The notes beneath the pieces are model-generated. The model worked only from the letters and a program-made list of their open reading frames with translations. It had not been told where the DNA came from and ran no database searches. From assembly GCF_029892445.1 (NCBI RefSeq), contig NZ_JARXVJ010000001.1:4092001-4156000 (forward strand): a stretch of DNA of 64,000 nucleotides. Reading direction: 5' to 3'. The DNA is from Chryseobacterium sp. H1D6B. Lineage in GTDB: Bacteria; Bacteroidota; Bacteroidia; Flavobacteriales; Weeksellaceae. The translations under genes and the position numbers were made by a program. Below, one piece after another: positions 53,629 to 63,956 of the stretch (the first letter of the stretch is position 1; every line of letters starts with the position of its first letter).

Positions 53629-55674
53629 TTATTTCTTAATAACCTTTGTCACCTGCTTTGTATTATCTGTATAAATAATCTCTACAAAATACATTCCTGA
53701 CTGATAACCAGCTATGTTAATCTGAGTTGTATTTTTTACCGTATTCAAAATTTTCCCTGAAATATCAATTAATTTTATTTCTGAGATCTTTTTGTCTGAG
53801 CTTACATTTACATGATCAGCTGCGGGATTTGGATATACTTTCCCAAAAGTATTATTTACTTTTACTTCACCTGCTGCCAGGTAAGCTAAAGAATATCTAT
53901 ACACTTTTCCTCCGTTCCCTGAAATATAAAGAAAATTACCTCCTATTTCCAGCGTTTTGATGTCAAAGTTATAATTAGTATCTAAAATCAGAGTCCAAGT
54001 AGCGCCAGCATCAATTGTTTTGTAAACCCTGCTGTTGTCTGCAATGAAACCTGTGTTTTGATCAATAAATTTAATTTTATCAAAAGAATAATAAGGAGCC
54101 TGCGTTTGTGTCCATGTAGCACCGCCGTCATTCGATCTGAAAAAATCTCCGTTATTTCCTTTTAGAAAAATCTGGTTTTCATTTAAAATATCATACGCAA
54201 TATTTGAAGAAGTTCCCTGGTCAAATACTGGATTCCAGGTAATACCGCCGTCTGTTGTTTTAAATAGTTTATCAAACTGGCTGCTCTTTACCCCGTATCC
54301 TAAACTGGTATTGAAAAATTTCAAATAAGAAAATTTCGCATCTGATATTTTCTGCCAGGTAGCTGCTCCATCCGTTGTTTTAAATATTCCGGAATCGTTA
54401 TATCCGCCGGAAACAAAACCTACATTTTCATTTAAGAAGCTTAAAGAATATAATGACTCATACGGAATAAGCGTACTCGATGTCCAAGTCATTCCTCCGT
54501 CGATAGTTTTATATACAAGTCCTTGGTTTGTACCAATAGAATATCCTACATTTTCACTTGGAAATATAAATCCTCCGCTATAAGACTGGTGAGGCGGATA
54601 CTGTACTTTCTGCCAAGAATTTCCGCCGTCCTGAGTTTTGAAAAACTCTCCCATATTGGTTTTAGAATAAGCTTTGGAAGCATTTACAAAATGCAGTTCA
54701 TTAATAACATCATACGTGGGAGAATAGTTGGTCCAGCTTGTCCCTCCGTTCTGAGTTTTTATGATCCTTCCATTATTTCCTACGCAGACCGCATTCTGAC
54801 TGTCAAAAAAATACAGACCATTTAAATTAATATCATTATTATAGCCATAGATTGATGTCGGGCTGATCCACTGCCAGGAAGTTCCGCCGTCCGTAGTTTT
54901 ATAGACTGCACCGTTTTGCCCTACAGTGAAACCATTATTTTCATCAAAAAACTGCATTCCATATGTTTCCGCATGATAAACGCTGTAAGGTAATTCTGTC
55001 CATGTCTGTCCTCCGTCTGTTGTTTTAAACATACTGCCAAAACCTTTATTGGCGAATCCAACATTTTGAGAGGGGAAGACAATAGAATAATAATTATTGC
55101 TGGAGCTGGAATCGGAAGAAGTCGTAATCCAGTTATCACCGCCGTCAACTGTTTTGATGATTCTTCCGTCAAAGCAGGCAGCATGGGCAGTGTTGACATC
55201 TGTAAAGACCATCATTTTGACAGAAACTCCATAAATGTTCTTATTTACAGGAAACGTAGCGCCTTTATCTGTCGATTTTAAAATCTGCGTCTGTCCGGAA
55301 ACAAAAACAGTATTGTCATTGATGAAATTAATTGAATTCAGAGAATATCCATAAGAATTGATCGTATTCCAGGTTATTCCGTAATCATCAGAACGAAGGA
55401 TGGTATTATCTCCAACGATCAGTCCTACATTTCCTCTGAATTTTATATCTCTCGGCAAGAAATTAAGGGTCTCTTTAATATTCCAGGTAGTTCCTTTATC
55501 GTTTGTAAAAAGTAATTCCTTGTTGCTGTTGATAATAAATCCTAAATTGTCATTTGAAAAAACAACTTTATTTGCGGAATATCCCGAAGGTTTCGGAGTT
55601 AATAACGTAAAGTCGTTCTGAGATAAAAAATAATTGCTGATAAGCAGTAAACACAGGTATAAAGTTTTCTTCAT
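53629..55674 (-). CDS. Secreted BNR/YCF48-like beta-propeller protein with T9SS type-A sorting domain
   Basis: 681 residues. The signal peptide ends near residue 18 (YFLSQ). At least eleven repeats carry the TTDGGxxW or TxDGGxTW pattern (e.g. MFKTTDGGQTWTELPYS, IIKTQNGGTSWTNYSP, VYKTIDGGMTWTSSTL), the sialidase/photosystem assembly-like propeller. The C-terminal sorting domain is KVYPNPAADHVNVSSDKKIS, then GMYFVEIIYTDNTKQVTKVI. Similar proteins are outer-surface or secreted with unknown ligands. It starts 4 bp after the rhomboid gene ends, so it is the last gene of the parE-parC operon. Confidence 0.92.
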   Translation of the reverse strand: MKKTLYLCLLLISNYFLSQNDFTLLTPKPSGYSANKVVFSNDNLGFIINSNKELLFTNDKGTTWNIKETLNFLPRDIKFRGNVGLIVGDNTILRSDDYGITWNTINSYGYSLNSINFINDNTVFVSGQTQILKSTDKGATFPVNKNIYGVSVKMMVFTDVNTAHAACFDGRIIKTVDGGDNWITTSSDSSSSNNYYSIVFPSQNVGFANKGFGSMFKTTDGGQTWTELPYSVYHAETYGMQFFDENNGFTVGQNGAVYKTTDGGTSWQWISPTSIYGYNNDINLNGLYFFDSQNAVCVGNNGRIIKTQNGGTSWTNYSPTYDVINELHFVNASKAYSKTNMGEFFKTQDGGNSWQKVQYPPHQSYSGGFIFPSENVGYSIGTNQGLVYKTIDGGMTWTSSTLIPYESLYSLSFLNENVGFVSGGYNDSGIFKTTDGAATWQKISDAKFSYLKFFNTSLGYGVKSSQFDKLFKTTDGGITWNPVFDQGTSSNIAYDILNENQIFLKGNNGDFFRSNDGGATWTQTQAPYYSFDKIKFIDQNTGFIADNSRVYKTIDAGATWTLILDTNYNFDIKTLEIGGNFLYISGNGGKVYRYSLAYLAAGEVKVNNTFGKVYPNPAADHVNVSSDKKISEIKLIDISGKILNTVKNTTQINIAGYQSGMYFVEIIYTDNTKQVTKVIKK

Positions 55675-55678
55675 GGTT

Positions 55679-56332
55679 TTAATTAATTCTTTTCCTTATA
55701 AAAATTTCATAGCTTAAATAGATAAGAGGCAGCGCCATAATTCCTATGTATAAAGCATTTTCCATTGCTCTTCCAGGGGCATTTACAATGGCATACACCA
55801 GTCCGAAGAATGCTCCTCCCAAATGGGCAGCGTGTCCCAGATTATCCCATTGTTTAGGATTCAGCATCATATAAACTGAGTATCCGAAATATAAAAGTCC
55901 AAAAATGAATCCCGGAATCGGAATTGGAATAAAGAAAAGATAGATCCCAATATTAGGCAGCATTGCAATTCCTGCAAATAAAATACCTGAAACACCGCCG
56001 CTGGCACCGATCGCAGAATACCAAGGCTGATTTTTATAGATAAATAATGAGAATATATTTCCTAATAAAATAGACCCGAAATAGACCATCAGAAAACCTA
56101 AGTTACCGAAACCCTGCACTACAATCGGACCAAAAAAATACAGCGTCAGCATATTGAAGAATAAATGCATCATATCGGCGTGTAAAAATCCAGCGGAAAG
56201 CAGACGGATATATTCTTTTTTATTCTGAATTGCGCCTACATTGAACTTATATTTTTCAAAAATAGCCGTATTATTAAAAGCAATAAAGCTGATAATAGCT
56301 GTCACCGCAATAACTAGTATTAAAATACTCAT
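55679..56332 (-). CDS. Rhomboid-family intramembrane serine protease
   Basis: 217 residues with six to seven membrane helices. Catalytic Ser in AIGASGGVSGILFAG (GxSG, near residue 115) and catalytic His in NLGHAAHLGGAFFGLVYAI (near 172). Conserved HADMMHLFFNMLTLYFFGP precedes. It cleaves transmembrane substrates inside the bilayer; whether the following T9SS protein is its substrate is unknown. Located 16 bp after parC and 4 bp before the T9SS gene. Confidence 0.93.
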   Translation of the reverse strand: MSILILVIAVTAIISFIAFNNTAIFEKYKFNVGAIQNKKEYIRLLSAGFLHADMMHLFFNMLTLYFFGPIVVQGFGNLGFLMVYFGSILLGNIFSLFIYKNQPWYSAIGASGGVSGILFAGIAMLPNIGIYLFFIPIPIPGFIFGLLYFGYSVYMMLNPKQWDNLGHAAHLGGAFFGLVYAIVNAPGRAMENALYIGIMALPLIYLSYEIFIRKRIN

Positions 56333-56348
56333 AATTTTTTTTCAATAT

Positions 56349-58931
56349 TTAATTTTCGTTTTCACCATCATCGAAAAGATCTCCAATGGTTCCTCCTTCA
56401 TCATCAATTCCTTCCGTTGGTTCCGGCTCGTATACCTCAACGATTTCTTCTTCCGGTTCCGGAATAGTAATGTTAATGGCCTTTATCTTAAACTTTGTGA
56501 ACTGGTTCCCGATTGCTTTTATTCCTTTTACAGCAATAAACTCATCAATATTTATTGTTTCAGGATCTCTTTCTTTTCCTTTGTCTTTTGCAAATAGTAT
56601 TTCTGCCGTAGAATCGTTGGCTACAATAACGCTTTCAATAAAGGATTTCGGATGTTCTGAAGGCATAAAGTGCTGCGGATTGGTATTATTTTCCAGCAGG
56701 AATCTTTTGATAAAGTACATATCTTTTTCCCCGTCATAATAAATACATGTAACAGGCTGCTGCGGTCTCCATTTTTCAAGGATCAGATATTCGTCGTCGA
56801 AACGGTTTCCAAGATCAAAGCTTACTAATTTTGCTTCTCCGTGCGAATTGACCGTTAAAATTTTATCATCTCCTTTGAAGCTTCCCAACAGCGTTCCTCT
56901 TGCATCAGCATTCAGCCTTCTCACCGTGTCATCAAACCAGATTCTTCTCGGCGCTAAAGTAGAAATACCTTCTTCTTTCATGTCTACTTTTTTTACAGAA
57001 TATTTGGTCACCAGATTTCCTTTTGAATCACGCCCTTTAATAGCTAATTCTGAAAAATCCACATCCATTTTATTTTTTCTGATTCTTGGATTGGGTTTTA
57101 ATAGAACCGAAACTGTTTCTGCTTCCCCATTGGGATTGGCTGAAAAATACAGCATTTCTGAACCTTTTTTATCTGAAGCCAAAGGATAATCTGTATTCCT
57201 CGTTACTCCGGTTACAGAGAAACGTTTCATATAATACGGACCTTCTTTTCCTTCGCGATAGATCATATTATAAACCGTTCTTTTATCATTTTTCTTCCAG
57301 ACTGCGACATGCAGAAGGTCTTTTCCGATAAAAGTTTTGGCCTCTACTTTCACCACTTTCATGCTTCCGTCTTTTCTGAAAGTAATGATATCATCAATAT
57401 CTGAACAGTCAAACAAATACTGGTCTTTTTTTAATGAGGTTCCAATGAAGCCTTCTTCCCAGTTTACATAGAACTTTTCATTGGCTACAGCTACTTTCGT
57501 TGCATCAATCGTATCGAAAATTCTAAGCTCTGTTTTTCTTTCTCTTCCTTTTCCGTACTTTTTTTGAATATTCAAATAATAATCAATCGCATACGTGATC
57601 AGATTAGCCAGATGATGTTTTACCTGCTCTATTTTCCCTTCAAGAGCAGCTATATTTTCTTTGAATTTATCTAAATCAAATCTTGAAATTCTTTTAATTC
57701 TGATCTCCGTTAATTTAAGAATATCTTCTTCTGTTACGGCTCTTAAAAGATGTTTTGTATGAGGCTTTAATCCATCAGCAATGGTTATCAGTACATCCTC
57801 CCATGTTTCTACTTCTTCAATATCGTGGTAAATTCTGTTCTCAATGAAAATTCTTTCTAAAGAGGAGAAATGCCAGCTTTCCTGTAGTTCATGGAGTTCA
57901 ATTTCAAGTTCTTTTTTAAGCAGTGAAACCGTATGGTCTGTATTTCTTCTTAAGATTTCTGAAACGTTCAGGAACATTGGTTTGTCGCCGACAATTACAC
58001 AGGCATTTGGAGAAATGGTCACCTGGCAGTCTGTAAATGCATACAGGGCATCTATTGTCTTATCCGGCGAGACTTCATTATGCAGATGGATAAGAATTTC
58101 TACCTTGTCTGAGGTATTATCTTCAATCTTTTTTATTTTGATCTTTCCTTTTTCATTGGCCTTTATGATAGAGTCTATCAGGTCGCTCGTATTTTTAGAA
58201 AAAGGAAGTTCGGAAATGATCAGTGTATTTTTATCAAACTGTGAAATTCTAGCTCTGGCTCTTACTTTTCCACCTCTGTGCCCGTCGTTATATTCAGAAA
58301 CATCTAAATAGCCTGCCGTTAAGAAATCTGGAAACAGCTGAAAGCTTTTTCCTTTTAGATAAGCCACTGAAGCAGTGATCAGTTCATTAAAATTATGCGG
58401 GAGAATTTTCGTCGAAAGTCCTACCCCGATCCCTTCAACACCTTGTGCAAGCAGTAAAGGAAATTTCACAGGCAGATCTACTGGTTCATTATTTCTTCCG
58501 TCATAAGACTTTGCCCATTCTGTAGTTTTAGGGTTGAAAACAACTTCCAGCGCAAGAGGAGTTAATCTCGCTTCAATATATCTCGCCGCTGCCGCGGAAT
58601 CACCTGTATAAATATTTCCCCAGTTCCCCTGAGTGTCTATCAATAATTCTTTCTGCCCGATCTGAACCATTGCATCTGTAATAGAAGCATCCCCATGAGG
58701 GTGGTACTTCATGGTATTTCCTACAATATTGGCCACTTTATTATACCTTCCGTCTTCCAGCTCGCGCATGGAGTGCATAATTCTTCGCTGAACAGGCTTA
58801 AGACCATCATAAACGGATGGAATTGCTCTATCTAGAATTACATAAGATGCATAATCAAGAAACCAGTCTTTATAGAGTCCGGAAACTTTTTTTAAGCTTT
58901 CGCCGTCATGCGAGTTTTCTTCTATCATCAT
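56349..58931 (-). CDS. parC: DNA topoisomerase IV subunit A
   Basis: 860 residues. The breakage-reunion subunit cuts and rejoins DNA to decatenate chromosomes. N-terminal winged-helix and tower: FLDYASYVILDRAIPSVYDG, QRRIMHSMRELEDGRYNKVA, quinolone-region GNTMKYHPHGDASITDAMVQ and the catalytic Tyr in AAARYIEARLTPLALEV (near residue 120). The C-terminal half has the pinwheel-like repeats of ParC in a looser form and an acidic tail (EEEIVEVYEPEPTEGIDDEG). It starts 6 bp downstream of the small membrane protein and shares a transcript with parE. Confidence 0.95.
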   Translation of the reverse strand: MMIEENSHDGESLKKVSGLYKDWFLDYASYVILDRAIPSVYDGLKPVQRRIMHSMRELEDGRYNKVANIVGNTMKYHPHGDASITDAMVQIGQKELLIDTQGNWGNIYTGDSAAAARYIEARLTPLALEVVFNPKTTEWAKSYDGRNNEPVDLPVKFPLLLAQGVEGIGVGLSTKILPHNFNELITASVAYLKGKSFQLFPDFLTAGYLDVSEYNDGHRGGKVRARARISQFDKNTLIISELPFSKNTSDLIDSIIKANEKGKIKIKKIEDNTSDKVEILIHLHNEVSPDKTIDALYAFTDCQVTISPNACVIVGDKPMFLNVSEILRRNTDHTVSLLKKELEIELHELQESWHFSSLERIFIENRIYHDIEEVETWEDVLITIADGLKPHTKHLLRAVTEEDILKLTEIRIKRISRFDLDKFKENIAALEGKIEQVKHHLANLITYAIDYYLNIQKKYGKGRERKTELRIFDTIDATKVAVANEKFYVNWEEGFIGTSLKKDQYLFDCSDIDDIITFRKDGSMKVVKVEAKTFIGKDLLHVAVWKKNDKRTVYNMIYREGKEGPYYMKRFSVTGVTRNTDYPLASDKKGSEMLYFSANPNGEAETVSVLLKPNPRIRKNKMDVDFSELAIKGRDSKGNLVTKYSVKKVDMKEEGISTLAPRRIWFDDTVRRLNADARGTLLGSFKGDDKILTVNSHGEAKLVSFDLGNRFDDEYLILEKWRPQQPVTCIYYDGEKDMYFIKRFLLENNTNPQHFMPSEHPKSFIESVIVANDSTAEILFAKDKGKERDPETINIDEFIAVKGIKAIGNQFTKFKIKAINITIPEPEEEIVEVYEPEPTEGIDDEGGTIGDLFDDGENEN

Positions 58932-58937
58932 TTACAA

Positions 58938-59414
58938 TTAGTACTTTTTCTCGTTATTAGCTTTTACAACTTTATTTAAAGAGAGTTTTAAATCATTTAC
59001 TTCTTTTCTTGTTAAAAAAGAAATTTCATATTTTAACATCGTAGAACCGCTGTTCTTACTTGAAATAGTAACATATAATCTTTTAATAAAAACTATGCTT
59101 ACTACTTCATATTTTATAAGCTTATACTTAGGAAATTCATCATTCAGTGGTCTGCTTAAAAACGGAATAATATTTCTGTTTTTAAAATGAATGGCTTCAC
59201 CATCACTGTCATATTCAAAAATCTGTCTTCCTGTAAGGTAGTAAACACCTAATATGACAACCGGAATAATAATGAATAAGATACTCTCAGATCCTAAAAC
59301 ATTAAATCTATATTCCTCTAATAAAAATGCAGTAATTCCTGCTAATAAGGTCATTAATAAAATGGTATTAACAAAATTATAGACCGGAGCCTTGTTGCGG
59401 TTGTTTAATCTCAT
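58938..59414 (-). CDS. Small membrane protein inserted between parE and parC
   Basis: 158 residues. Two membrane helices (FVNTILLMTLLAGITAFLLE and ESILFIIIPVVILGVYYLTG, about 15-65) are followed by a cytoplasmic or periplasmic PH-like beta domain (IFEYDSDGEAIHFKNRNIIP, YEVVSIVFIKRLYVTISSKN, about 68-150). I do not recognise a named family. It is inside the operon (34 bp after parE, 6 bp before parC), and its conservation at this place should be tested. Confidence 0.8.
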   Translation of the reverse strand: MRLNNRNKAPVYNFVNTILLMTLLAGITAFLLEEYRFNVLGSESILFIIIPVVILGVYYLTGRQIFEYDSDGEAIHFKNRNIIPFLSRPLNDEFPKYKLIKYEVVSIVFIKRLYVTISSKNSGSTMLKYEISFLTRKEVNDLKLSLNKVVKANNEKKY

Positions 59415-59448
59415 TTTTTTGTGTTTGGTTTTATGTTGGTATTAGTTT

Positions 59449-61332
59449 TTAGTTTTCAGCTTCATTTAAAACTTCTTTTTTATCAATATCTGTGTCTTCC
59501 ACTACTAGATTTTCAAGGATGAAAACTTGTCTGTCCGGGGTATTTTTCCCCATATAAAATTCCAAAAGCTGTTCTATGGTCTGGTCTTTACCGATGACTA
59601 CAGGCTCCAGACGGATATCCTTACCGATAAAATGTTTGAATTCATCCGGTGAAATCTCTCCTAATCCTTTAAATCGGGTAATTTCCGGATTTTTTCCAAG
59701 TTCATTCAATGCTTTTATTCTCTCTGGTTCTGAATAACAGTAGCGGGTTTCTTTTTTGTTTCTCACTCTGAACAGCGGCGTCTGCAAAATATAAAGATGT
59801 CCGTTCTTGATCAGATCAGGGAAGAACTGAAGGAAGAAGGTGATCATCAAAAGACGGATGTGCATTCCATCGACATCGGCATCTGTTGCAATAATGACGT
59901 GGTTGTATCTCAGATCTTCAAGACTGTCCTCAATATTTAAAGCAGCCTGAAGCAGGTTGAATTCTTCATTCTCGTACACTACTTTCTTCGTCAAACCATA
60001 ACAGTTTAAGGGCTTACCTTTTAAAGAAAATACAGCCTGTGTTTCTACATCTCTTGATTTCGTGATAGAACCTGATGCAGAATCTCCCTCGGTAATAAAA
60101 ATCTGGGTATCTCCTTTTCTTTCTGCCTTCTGATCATTGTAATGCTGCCTGCAGTCTCTAAGTTTTTTATTGTGCAGCGATACTTTTTTAGCTCTTTCTC
60201 TTGCCAGTTTCTGGATTCCGGAAAGTTCTTTTCTTTCCCTCTCAGAGATTAATATTTTTCTTTGAATGGCTTCTGCAATATCAGAATTCTTATGCAGGAA
60301 ATTATCTAATTTGCTTTTTAGAAAATCGATAATAAAAGTTCTTACTGTCGGTCCATTCGGCCCTATATCATTCGAACCAAGTTTTGTTTTGGTCTGAGAT
60401 TCAAAAACAGGTTCTTCTACATTAATGGAGATTGCGGCAATGATAGACTTCCTGATATCTGAAGCATCAAAGTTTTTATTAAAAAATTCGCGGATGGTTT
60501 TTACATACGCTTCACGAAATGCATTCAAATGCGTTCCCCCCTGCGTTGTATTTTGTCCGTTAACGAATGAGAAATAAGTCTCTGTCTGTGATTTATCAGA
60601 ATGGGTGATCGCTAATTCTATATCTTCATCCTTTAAATGGACAATCGGATAAAGAACATCACTTTCCATTTCTTCTTCTAATAAATCTTTAAGACCATTT
60701 TCTGAGTAAAAAGTTTCTCCGTTGAAAATTATTTTTAATCCCGGATTCAGATACGCATAGTTACGCAGCATCCTCTCGATATATTCTTTTCTGTATTTAA
60801 AATGAAGGAAAATTTCACCGTCAGGAATAAAGGAAATCTCAGTACCGTTTCGGTCCGAAGTATCATTATCAGGACTGTCCAGGGTGATCATTCCTCGGCA
60901 GAACTCCGCCATTTTCATTTTCCCGTCCCGAAAAGATCTTACACGAAAATATTCTGAAAGGGCATTAACGGCTTTTGTACCAACCCCATTCAGACCTACA
61001 GATTTTTTAAAGGCCTTACTGTCGTACTTCCCTCCTGTATTCATTTTGGAAACAGCATCTACTACTTTTCCTAATGGAATTCCACGGCCGAAATCCCGGA
61101 TGGATACTTTACCGTCATCGACTTTTATTTCAATTCTTTTGCCCGATTTCATTCTAAACTCATCAATAGAGTTGTCTAGAATTTCTTTAAGCAAAATATA
61201 GATCCCGTCATCAGCAGATGAGCCGTCCCCTAACTTTCCGATGTACATACCGGGACGCAGACGAATATGCTCCTGCCAATCCAGGGTTCTGATATTATCT
61301 TCGGAATAGATTGGATTTATTTCTTGTGACAT
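59449..61332 (-). CDS. parE: DNA topoisomerase IV subunit B
   Basis: 627 residues. The ATPase subunit of topoisomerase IV. GHKL ATPase motifs: [54 protein letters not shown]. Transducer: [38 protein letters not shown] (EGDSA), NVEEP and [20 protein letters not shown] with DxDxD metal motif. Assigned to ParE rather than GyrB because it is next to parC and has the short ParE-like length. First gene of the operon. Confidence 0.95.
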   Translation of the reverse strand: MSQEINPIYSEDNIRTLDWQEHIRLRPGMYIGKLGDGSSADDGIYILLKEILDNSIDEFRMKSGKRIEIKVDDGKVSIRDFGRGIPLGKVVDAVSKMNTGGKYDSKAFKKSVGLNGVGTKAVNALSEYFRVRSFRDGKMKMAEFCRGMITLDSPDNDTSDRNGTEISFIPDGEIFLHFKYRKEYIERMLRNYAYLNPGLKIIFNGETFYSENGLKDLLEEEMESDVLYPIVHLKDEDIELAITHSDKSQTETYFSFVNGQNTTQGGTHLNAFREAYVKTIREFFNKNFDASDIRKSIIAAISINVEEPVFESQTKTKLGSNDIGPNGPTVRTFIIDFLKSKLDNFLHKNSDIAEAIQRKILISERERKELSGIQKLARERAKKVSLHNKKLRDCRQHYNDQKAERKGDTQIFITEGDSASGSITKSRDVETQAVFSLKGKPLNCYGLTKKVVYENEEFNLLQAALNIEDSLEDLRYNHVIIATDADVDGMHIRLLMITFFLQFFPDLIKNGHLYILQTPLFRVRNKKETRYCYSEPERIKALNELGKNPEITRFKGLGEISPDEFKHFIGKDIRLEPVVIGKDQTIEQLLEFYMGKNTPDRQVFILENLVVEDTDIDKKEVLNEAEN

Positions 61333-61352
61333 ATGTTATTTCAGCAAACATA

Positions 61353-61360
61353 CAAAAATA
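61353..61360 (-). promoter_or_regulatory. Putative -7 box of the parE operon
   Basis: Minus-strand TATTTTTG lies 20 bp before the ATG. A TTG at 61384-61386 would give a 23-bp spacer. Confidence 0.4.
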
Positions 61361-61614
61361 CGAAATTGGACAAAATTATACCACAATTTTCAATTCATTT
61401 TTTTTAATATTTATCATCATGTATTGCATTATTATCAAGCAAATCATATATTTACATTATTCTATTGAAAATAGTGTATTTTTAACAGAATAATTACTTA
61501 TTAATCTAAAATACATTTAATAAATTCATAAATCAAACAATAATTATAAAACAAATTCATATGACCTAGCTGTATTAAAAATTAAAAACTAACTACAACC
61601 AAACTCAAAACACT

Positions 61615-62334
61615 ATGAAAACAAAATTACAAGTATGTATCGTGGAGGAGCAGGATGACGGAGAATCTACTTCTCTATTATTAAAAAAGGAGTTCCCGGA
61701 ATTCGAAATTTCATTCAAGACCAATAATATAAAGGATGCTTTTATCTATCTCAAAAAAAATTCTCCTGACCTTTTATTTTTAAATATTCAGCTGCCCATT
61801 AAAAGTGAAACTGAATTTCTACTCAAAATCATTAAAAACCAATTATGGATCATTTTTATCACAGATTCTGAAAAATCAGCTATTCAAGCTATAAAAAAAG
61901 GGATTACTGACTGCCTTTTAAAGCCGGTGAAAAATTTAGATTTTGTTATTGCCGTCAACAAAGCTTTAGAAAATTTCAAAAAAAACAGGAATCCTATTTT
62001 CAACCAGAATATCCAGAACAGAATCAATCTCCCTACACTTCAAGGGTTCAAACGGGTAAGCATCAATGAAATTATCCGCTGTGAAGCAGATTCTAACTAC
62101 ACTTTTATTTATTTATCTGATCATACAAAGGTCATTGTCTCTAAAACGCTTTATGATTTTGAAAAACATCTTTCTCATCATAATTTCTTTAGAATACATC
62201 ATAAGCATCTTATCAATTTAAGCCACTTAAAAGAATATATAAAAGGAAAAGGCGGACAGGTTATTATGGACGACAATTCTGTTTTGGATGTATCTGTGCG
62301 CAAGAAAAATGATTTTTTACAAAAAATAGCTTAA
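61615..62334 (+). CDS. LytTR-family response regulator with degenerate receiver (Asp to Asn)
   Basis: 239 residues. The receiver domain (1-118) has VCIVEEQDDGESTSLLLKK with the acidic patch, but the phospho-acceptor position reads LLFLNIQLPI: Asn57 instead of Asp. The Thr/Ser (FITDSEKS) and Lys (LLKPVKN) positions remain. The C-terminal LytTR DNA-binding domain is intact (INEIIRCEADSNYTFIYLSD, HHNFFRIHHKHLINLSHLKE). It cannot be phosphorylated in the ordinary way, so it may act independently of a kinase or by another signal. No kinase gene is adjacent. Confidence 0.92.
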   Translation: MKTKLQVCIVEEQDDGESTSLLLKKEFPEFEISFKTNNIKDAFIYLKKNSPDLLFLNIQLPIKSETEFLLKIIKNQLWIIFITDSEKSAIQAIKKGITDCLLKPVKNLDFVIAVNKALENFKKNRNPIFNQNIQNRINLPTLQGFKRVSINEIIRCEADSNYTFIYLSDHTKVIVSKTLYDFEKHLSHHNFFRIHHKHLINLSHLKEYIKGKGGQVIMDDNSVLDVSVRKKNDFLQKIA

Positions 62335-62410
62335 TTACTATAAGAACTCATCTGCACAATAAACAAACCCACGAAATTATTACCCTGAAATACTTTATAT
62401 GAATTCTAAA

Positions 62411-62442
62411 ACAAAGACTATCACGAGATAGTCTTTGTTTTT
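62411..62442. terminator. Terminator after the LytTR gene
   Basis: 12-bp stem ACAAAGACTATC/GATAGTCTTTGT plus T tail. Confidence 0.88.
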
Positions 62443-62612
62443 ATAACCTCTTAAAACATCGTATTTTACAACTGAAAACCCACTAAATAACCACACTTAT
62501 CTTTTATACACACACACTTAATCAAAATATGACAACACTTGCTTAATGACGTTATTATGATACTGAGCCGCATCTTACATTTATAATTCAAACACCCAAA
62601 AATATTTTTACT

Positions 62613-63902
62613 ATGAAAGTTAATCTACAAGAGAAAAGTGCTCAGGCATCAGCCATGAAACTTTTTAACAAAACGGCTCAATTATTAAAAGCACAAAAAT
62701 TAATTTTGGCGCTTTTCATTGGTCTAATGGCTCACACAGAAGTTTCTGCACATGCTTCTACCATTACAAGAAAATGGTGCGGCGGGTTTTTCCACAGAAA
62801 ATTTGTTGCAAAAGCGCAGACTTCAGTTTTAAGCTACACAAAGTACCAGACAGGATACAACTGTATCGGGCAGTATGTGGGCACTGCCAATATTGGATAC
62901 TGGTCAAGCAACTGCAGCAATGAAAGCAAAGGATGCTCTCGTCCTCAGGTTGCTACATGTACTAAAAGTGGCACTGTTTATGATCAAATCTACAGCGGCT
63001 GTTATTTAACATTTACCGGCCCTTCCCCATATTCTGCTAATGCTAAAGCCCAGCATTTGACCAGCGGAATTTATCTTACACAGACTACTACCGGAAGGGG
63101 TTCTGCAGGCCTATCAGGAAATTTTGCTTTAGATCCAAACAAATTTTCCAAACTGGTGGATGACGGAACATCTTTCAGTGAAATAAAAGGAGATGTAGAC
63201 ATCAATGACAATAATCAATTAGTGATAAGCAACTTAAACGGAAGATTAAGTGTTACTAAAGGTGCAGATTATTATTCTAACATCAAAATCGTTGTGATCA
63301 AAGAAAAAGAAAACATCACTGATGATGAAGCATTACAAAATGAAGAAGCCGTTCAGAATGGAACTTATCCTGATGTTGTTTATTCTACTCAATTAAATGT
63401 CTCTAAAAACGGATTGACTCACGACGGAGTTTTTTCAAAAGGAGTTGCGGCTCAACAAATAAAAGAATATGCTGCTAATCAAGAATATGGTGTGAACATC
63501 AATAATTTTTCAATGACTATTCCTACAGGAGCTCAGTTGAATCCTGACGAAAAACTTACCGTAGTAACTGTTGTAGACGGAGGTTTTGATATCAGTACTG
63601 CTGTTGTAACAAAAGGTACAGGAAATGTTACTGCTGCTAATACAGCTGTAGTCGAAGCACCTCAGCTGCATCCAAACCCGGCTACAGATTATGTAGACGT
63701 CTATGTAAATCTTCCTAAAAAAGAACTGGTAAATGTAAGAGTTATCAGCACATTAGGCAGAGTTGCTATAGAAAGATCTGAAAACCTAAACAGCGGCCGT
63801 CAAAGCATTAAGCTGAACACCCAAAAATTACTGCCCGGAAGTTATATTGTAGAAATAAAGTCCGAAAGCAAAATAAGCTCGCAAAAACTGCTCATTAAAT
63901 AG
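62613..63902 (+). CDS. Secreted protein with T9SS type-A sorting domain
   Basis: 429 residues as read from the first ATG. A more ordinary signal peptide would begin at the Met at 62655 (MKLFNKTAQLLKAQKLILAL, cleaved near VSAHA), since the first 14 residues are polar. The mature N-terminal part is Cys-rich (about residues 55-130, CIGQY, NCSNESKGCS, CTKSG, SGCYLTF), consistent with disulfides outside the cell. A middle beta-rich domain has TYPDVVYSTQLNVSKNGLTH. The C-terminal sorting domain is LHPNPATDYVDVYVNLPKKE, then PGSYIVEIKSESKISSQKLL. Function unknown. It follows the LytTR regulator by 278 bp, with a terminator between. Confidence 0.85.
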   Translation: MKVNLQEKSAQASAMKLFNKTAQLLKAQKLILALFIGLMAHTEVSAHASTITRKWCGGFFHRKFVAKAQTSVLSYTKYQTGYNCIGQYVGTANIGYWSSNCSNESKGCSRPQVATCTKSGTVYDQIYSGCYLTFTGPSPYSANAKAQHLTSGIYLTQTTTGRGSAGLSGNFALDPNKFSKLVDDGTSFSEIKGDVDINDNNQLVISNLNGRLSVTKGADYYSNIKIVVIKEKENITDDEALQNEEAVQNGTYPDVVYSTQLNVSKNGLTHDGVFSKGVAAQQIKEYAANQEYGVNINNFSMTIPTGAQLNPDEKLTVVTVVDGGFDISTAVVTKGTGNVTAANTAVVEAPQLHPNPATDYVDVYVNLPKKELVNVRVISTLGRVAIERSENLNSGRQSIKLNTQKLLPGSYIVEIKSESKISSQKLLIK

Positions 63903-63926
63903 CGCGGCTATAGAATTAAGAAAAGT

Positions 63927-63956
63927 AAGGCTGTTCAGTAATGGACAGCCTTTTTT
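63927..63956. terminator. Terminator after the last T9SS gene
   Basis: Stem AAGGCTGTTCA/TGGACAGCCTT (one T-G pair) with T6 tail. Confidence 0.82.
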
